From assembly GCF_014495845.1 (NCBI RefSeq), contig NZ_CP061080.1:3151001-3215000 (forward strand): 64,000 nucleotides of DNA, in the 5' to 3' direction. This stretch comes from Aquibium microcysteis. GTDB lineage: Bacteria; Pseudomonadota; Alphaproteobacteria; Rhizobiales; Rhizobiaceae. The position numbers were made by a program, and so were the translations under genes. Positions 61,252 to 64,000 of this stretch are shown in pieces. The notes under the pieces were generated by a model that was given only the letters and a program-made list of their open reading frames with translations, was not told where the DNA came from and did not search any database. The stretch's first letter is position 1. The number at the start of each line of letters is the position of its first letter.

Positions 61252-63795
61252 ATGACGGCAAGTTTCCAGAGTGACGTCATGGACTCGGAGCCGGCGGCGA
61301 ATGCCGCCGGCGTCGTGTCCGTCGGCCGATCCTCCGTTCTCCCCCTGTGGAAGGCCTGGCCGCGTAGGGCGGTCGCAGCTGTCAGGTCTGCATGGCGGGC
61401 GGTCCATCGTGCCGTTGCGGCTTGGATCGCCGAGCAGCGGCGGACGTTCGAGTCGACCAGCATCAAGTTTTCCATCGTCCTTTCGCTGGCGGTGTTCGTC
61501 GGTTGTGCCGCCTATCACTTCGGCACGCTCGGCATGGTCGGAGCAGACGTCTTCCTCCACTATGCGATGCTGTTGGCGCTGCTCTATTGCAGCCTCGCCT
61601 ACCAGTTCAACCGCTTCGGTGCCGCGCGGCGACGCGAGGACCTTCAGGCCGTCCAGCCTGCACAGATCACCTGGCGCGAGCCATCGACCGCTCCGTCGGT
61701 GACCATCCTCGTTCCTTCCTATCGCGAGGAGCGCCGCGTCCTGATCGGCACGGTGCTGTCCGCCGCGATCGCCGAATACGCCAACAGGCGGATTGCCGTC
61801 CTCGTCGACGACGCACCGTCCGATGCGTCCGCGCTGAGGACGACGCTGTCTGCGATCGAGGAAGTCACGGGATGGCTTGGCGAACAGGCCGGGCGCAGAC
61901 GCGATGCTTACGCTTCCTGGCAGAGCCGCAAGGCTTCGACCGCCTTCGACGCGGCGGCAGAGGCACGCACCCTCTCGGTGGGCTACCGCGACGTGGCCGG
62001 CTGGCTATCCTCCATCGCGCTGCGGCTCGAACAAGAATCGCCGGAGGATTTCCAGCATGTCGACGGCTTCATCGCCGAGCGGATCGTGCGGGCGGCCGCT
62101 GCGCAGTACCGGGACAGGGCAGAAAGGCTCGCAAATACCCCTCTGACCGCTGAGGAAGCCGAGGCCGAGCATCTCCGGCTGTCGCTCGTGGTCTGCGACG
62201 ACGTCACCCACTTCCAGCGCAAGACTTTCGCGAACCTTTCGCATGCGCCCAACAAGGCGATGAACCTGAACACCTACATCGGCCTGATGGGCGGACGCTT
62301 CGTGCGCGTTCACCGCAACGGCGTCACGAGCCTGGAACCGGCGCTGGGTTCCGAGGTGGACGTCGTCGTCCCGCGACCCGACTACGTGCTGACGCTCGAC
62401 GCCGACAGCGTCATCCTCCACGAATACGTCGCCACTCTCGTCGACATCCTCGAGAACCAGCCGGACGCGGGCGTGGCCCAGACGCCCTATCTCACCTTCC
62501 CCAACGGCGATGCTCCCGTCGAGCGGATCGCGGGGGCGACGACCGACATCCAGTATCTCGTGCACCAGGGATCGAGCTGGTTCGATGCGGCCTTCTGGGT
62601 CGGAGCCAACGCCCTCATCCGTTTCTCCGCCCTGGAAGCCATCTCGAAGTCCCGCGTCGACGACGGCAAGCCGGTGCGCATCTTCATCCAGGACAAGACA
62701 GTCATCGAGGACACCGGCTCCACGGTCGACCTCATGAAGCTCGGCTGGAGTGTGCGCAACCACTTCGTGCCGCTCGCCTACAGCGCCACCCCTGCGGATT
62801 TCGGCGCGCTCGCGATCCAGCGGAAGCGCTGGGCGAATGGCGGGCTCATCATCATGCCGGACCTGATGCAGCAGTACCTGCAGTCGCCCGACCGGGTAGG
62901 CCGCCTCCCCGAACTCGTGCTTCGGTCGCACTACCTCCTGTCGCCGGCCATCGGCAACGTCGCCGTCTTCATGCTGATGATCTGGGCAGGCACCGAATCG
63001 AGCGGCATCCTGTGGACGCCGCTCGTCATGCTCCCCTATTTCATGCTGTACATGATGGATCTGCGGCGCCTCGGCTATCGCCGTCGCGACCTGTTCGGGG
63101 TCTGCTCGCTGAACCTGATGCTCCTGCCGGTCAATTTCGCCGGCATCATCGCCTCCATCATGCAGATGGTGACAGGCCGCAAGGGCAGCTTCATCCGCAC
63201 GCCGAAGATCTCGCTTCGCACCAACGTCCCGCCCTATGCGCTGATCTTCAATCTCGGCGTCTTCGTCCTGATGCTGGCCTATGCGACCAAGGCGGTCATG
63301 AGCGGTGAACTGTCGGGCGGGGCCATCCCGATCATGAACATCATGCTGTTCAGCCTGAACATCCTGCTCTACAGCTACGGGCTCGTCCGTTTCGTGGGCG
63401 TGCTGGACAGCCTGGGCGACATGTTCCCGTCGCTCCGCCGCCTCGTGCTCGCCGTGAGCGCCGTCGTCGGCTCCGTCGCGCGCTTCCTGTCGCCCGTCTT
63501 CGCGCCGTTCGGGAGCCGTTACGTGTCCGTGCCGGCCCTGACCGCCGCCATGATCGTGCTGACGCCTGCGCAATCGGGCTCGCGAATCGCGACGGAGGTG
63601 ACGTCGCCTCAGTCCCGAAGCCCGGCGCTGGTGCGCTCGTCGCCGGTACCGAAGATGCTCATCCCGATGACTTACCCGCCCTTCGCCAGTTCGCCGGTCG
63701 CGGACGGGCCAGAACGTCGTGCAGCCGTGCCTTCCGCTCCTCGGGAAGTCGTGGTGTCCGAGCCGGGGGTCGTTTGGCCCTATGCGGGATACTGA
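61252..63795 (+). CDS. Cellulose-synthase-like glycosyltransferase family 2
   Basis: An 847-residue inner-membrane processive glycosyltransferase. Two N-terminal helices lie at about 78-115. The GT-A domain has VDDAP (about 186), the DxD site TLDADSVI (about 382), catalytic base TVIEDTGSTVDL (about 484) and the Q-x2-R-W motif IQRKRWANGG (about 520). A charged insert of roughly 120 residues separates the first two motifs. Six or more helices follow, and a Pro/Ser-rich C-terminal tail ends the protein. It starts 24 bases after the autotransporter stop and is probably in one operon with it. Product polysaccharide is unknown. Confidence 0.88.
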   Translation: MTASFQSDVMDSEPAANAAGVVSVGRSSVLPLWKAWPRRAVAAVRSAWRAVHRAVAAWIAEQRRTFESTSIKFSIVLSLAVFVGCAAYHFGTLGMVGADVFLHYAMLLALLYCSLAYQFNRFGAARRREDLQAVQPAQITWREPSTAPSVTILVPSYREERRVLIGTVLSAAIAEYANRRIAVLVDDAPSDASALRTTLSAIEEVTGWLGEQAGRRRDAYASWQSRKASTAFDAAAEARTLSVGYRDVAGWLSSIALRLEQESPEDFQHVDGFIAERIVRAAAAQYRDRAERLANTPLTAEEAEAEHLRLSLVVCDDVTHFQRKTFANLSHAPNKAMNLNTYIGLMGGRFVRVHRNGVTSLEPALGSEVDVVVPRPDYVLTLDADSVILHEYVATLVDILENQPDAGVAQTPYLTFPNGDAPVERIAGATTDIQYLVHQGSSWFDAAFWVGANALIRFSALEAISKSRVDDGKPVRIFIQDKTVIEDTGSTVDLMKLGWSVRNHFVPLAYSATPADFGALAIQRKRWANGGLIIMPDLMQQYLQSPDRVGRLPELVLRSHYLLSPAIGNVAVFMLMIWAGTESSGILWTPLVMLPYFMLYMMDLRRLGYRRRDLFGVCSLNLMLLPVNFAGIIASIMQMVTGRKGSFIRTPKISLRTNVPPYALIFNLGVFVLMLAYATKAVMSGELSGGAIPIMNIMLFSLNILLYSYGLVRFVGVLDSLGDMFPSLRRLVLAVSAVVGSVARFLSPVFAPFGSRYVSVPALTAAMIVLTPAQSGSRIATEVTSPQSRSPALVRSSPVPKMLIPMTYPPFASSPVADGPERRAAVPSAPREVVVSEPGVVWPYAGY

Positions 63796-63851
63796 GCAGA
63801 TGCTAATGAGGGCCGCACTCCTAGGCGAAGCGGGAATCAGGATGAACGGAC

Positions 63852-64000
63852 ATGAAGCGTAGGCGGATTCGCATCATCGACGTCCTTCTGCTGAGCGTGC
63901 TGACGGCCTGCACCATCGACGTCGCCTCGAAGATGGACGACGACAGCAGCCTCGCGGCGCGCCAGGCGTTCCAGGCCGGCGACAGCCTCATGAAGCTGGG
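63852..64000 (+). CDS. Lipoprotein gene, 5' end only
   Basis: The window ends inside this gene. The first 49 codons encode a basic start, a hydrophobic stretch (IIDVLLLSVLTAC) with the lipobox LTAC at about residues 17-20, and a helix-like AARQAFQAGDSLMKLG that could begin a tetratricopeptide or Sel1 region. An AGGA site precedes the ATG. It lies 57 bases after the glycosyltransferase stop, likely in the same operon, and may be an outer-membrane partner of the polysaccharide or adhesin system. Confidence 0.65.
   Translation, partial: MKRRRIRIIDVLLLSVLTACTIDVASKMDDDSSLAARQAFQAGDSLMKL

Noticed and set aside
57850..61560. 1236-residue minus-strand frame opposite the autotransporter
   Set aside because: It mirrors the repeat structure of the passenger. 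The plus strand has signal region, beta-helix repeats and a barrel ending in Phe.
1..64000. CRISPR array
   Set aside because: I saw no regularly spaced short direct repeats with unique spacers; the repeats found are inverted elements or coding repeats.

Overview
The window is a GC-rich bacterial chromosome segment. Several genes point to an alphaproteobacterium of the order Hyphomicrobiales (Rhizobiales): the cell-cycle regulator GcrA with a cluster of GANTC (CcrM) sites upstream, a PodJ-like polar organiser, the argD-argF-hslO order, class I lysyl-tRNA synthetase, a SAM-II riboswitch before metZ, the TauE/TIGR02186 pair and the ligase-associated helicase/PdeM pair. Family or genus cannot be fixed from the sequence alone.

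Layout. (1) 1-7.9 kb: the integration end of a prophage or phage-like element, all on the + strand and tightly coupled: small unknown genes, a PD-(D/E)XK nuclease, RecT, a DnaQ-type exonuclease, an HNH-like protein, a RecD/Dda-type helicase, a J-domain protein, an excisionase-like protein and a tyrosine integrase. The integrase abuts the 3' end of a tRNA-Gly(CCC) gene at 7902-7975, the likely attachment site; the rest of the element lies left of the window. (2) 8-20 kb: a NaChBac-type sodium channel, a DegT-like gene with dCTP deaminase, SAM-II-controlled metZ, a secreted protein, a TacA/TacT toxin-antitoxin pair, a CDP-alcohol phosphatidyltransferase, apaG, and the argD-argF-hslO operon divergent from gcrA. 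(3) 20-31 kb: phosphate and stress genes (phoU, SulP transporter, tandem UspA, a frameshifted PRC-barrel gene, PhoR-like kinase, ppk2), a membrane glycosyltransferase with an N-terminal MshEN-like domain, a solute-binding protein and a fatty acid hydroxylase. (4) 31-36.8 kb: a TerB-like protein, lysK, a nuclease-homologue secreted protein, an S24 repressor, a DsbA-like protein, a ParE-type toxin broken by an amber codon beside its antitoxin, and a thioesterase.

(5) 37-45 kb: a beta-oxidation block on the - strand (fadE-like acyl-CoA dehydrogenase, second acyl-CoA dehydrogenase, OsmC protein, thiolase, FadJ/FadB-type enzyme) headed by a MerR regulator. A near-perfect palindrome overlaps the likely fadE promoter. 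Two copies of a GC-rich paired inverted-repeat element flank the FadJ gene. (6) 45.5-56.3 kb: a podJ-like gene split by a +1 frameshift, a TauE exporter with TIGR02186 and DUF3429 proteins, the PdeM/Lhr-type helicase pair and a TPR-methyltransferase. (7) 56.5-64 kb: a 1554-residue autotransporter with about 34 beta-helix-like repeats, followed after 24 bases by a cellulose-synthase-like glycosyltransferase and the start of a lipoprotein gene, perhaps a surface adhesion/polysaccharide locus.

The clearest points for follow-up are the SAM-II aptamer coupled to a terminator, the gcrA GANTC cluster and podJ CtrA-like site, the fadE operator, the broken ParE toxin, two +1 frameshifts, and the autotransporter-glycosyltransferase locus.
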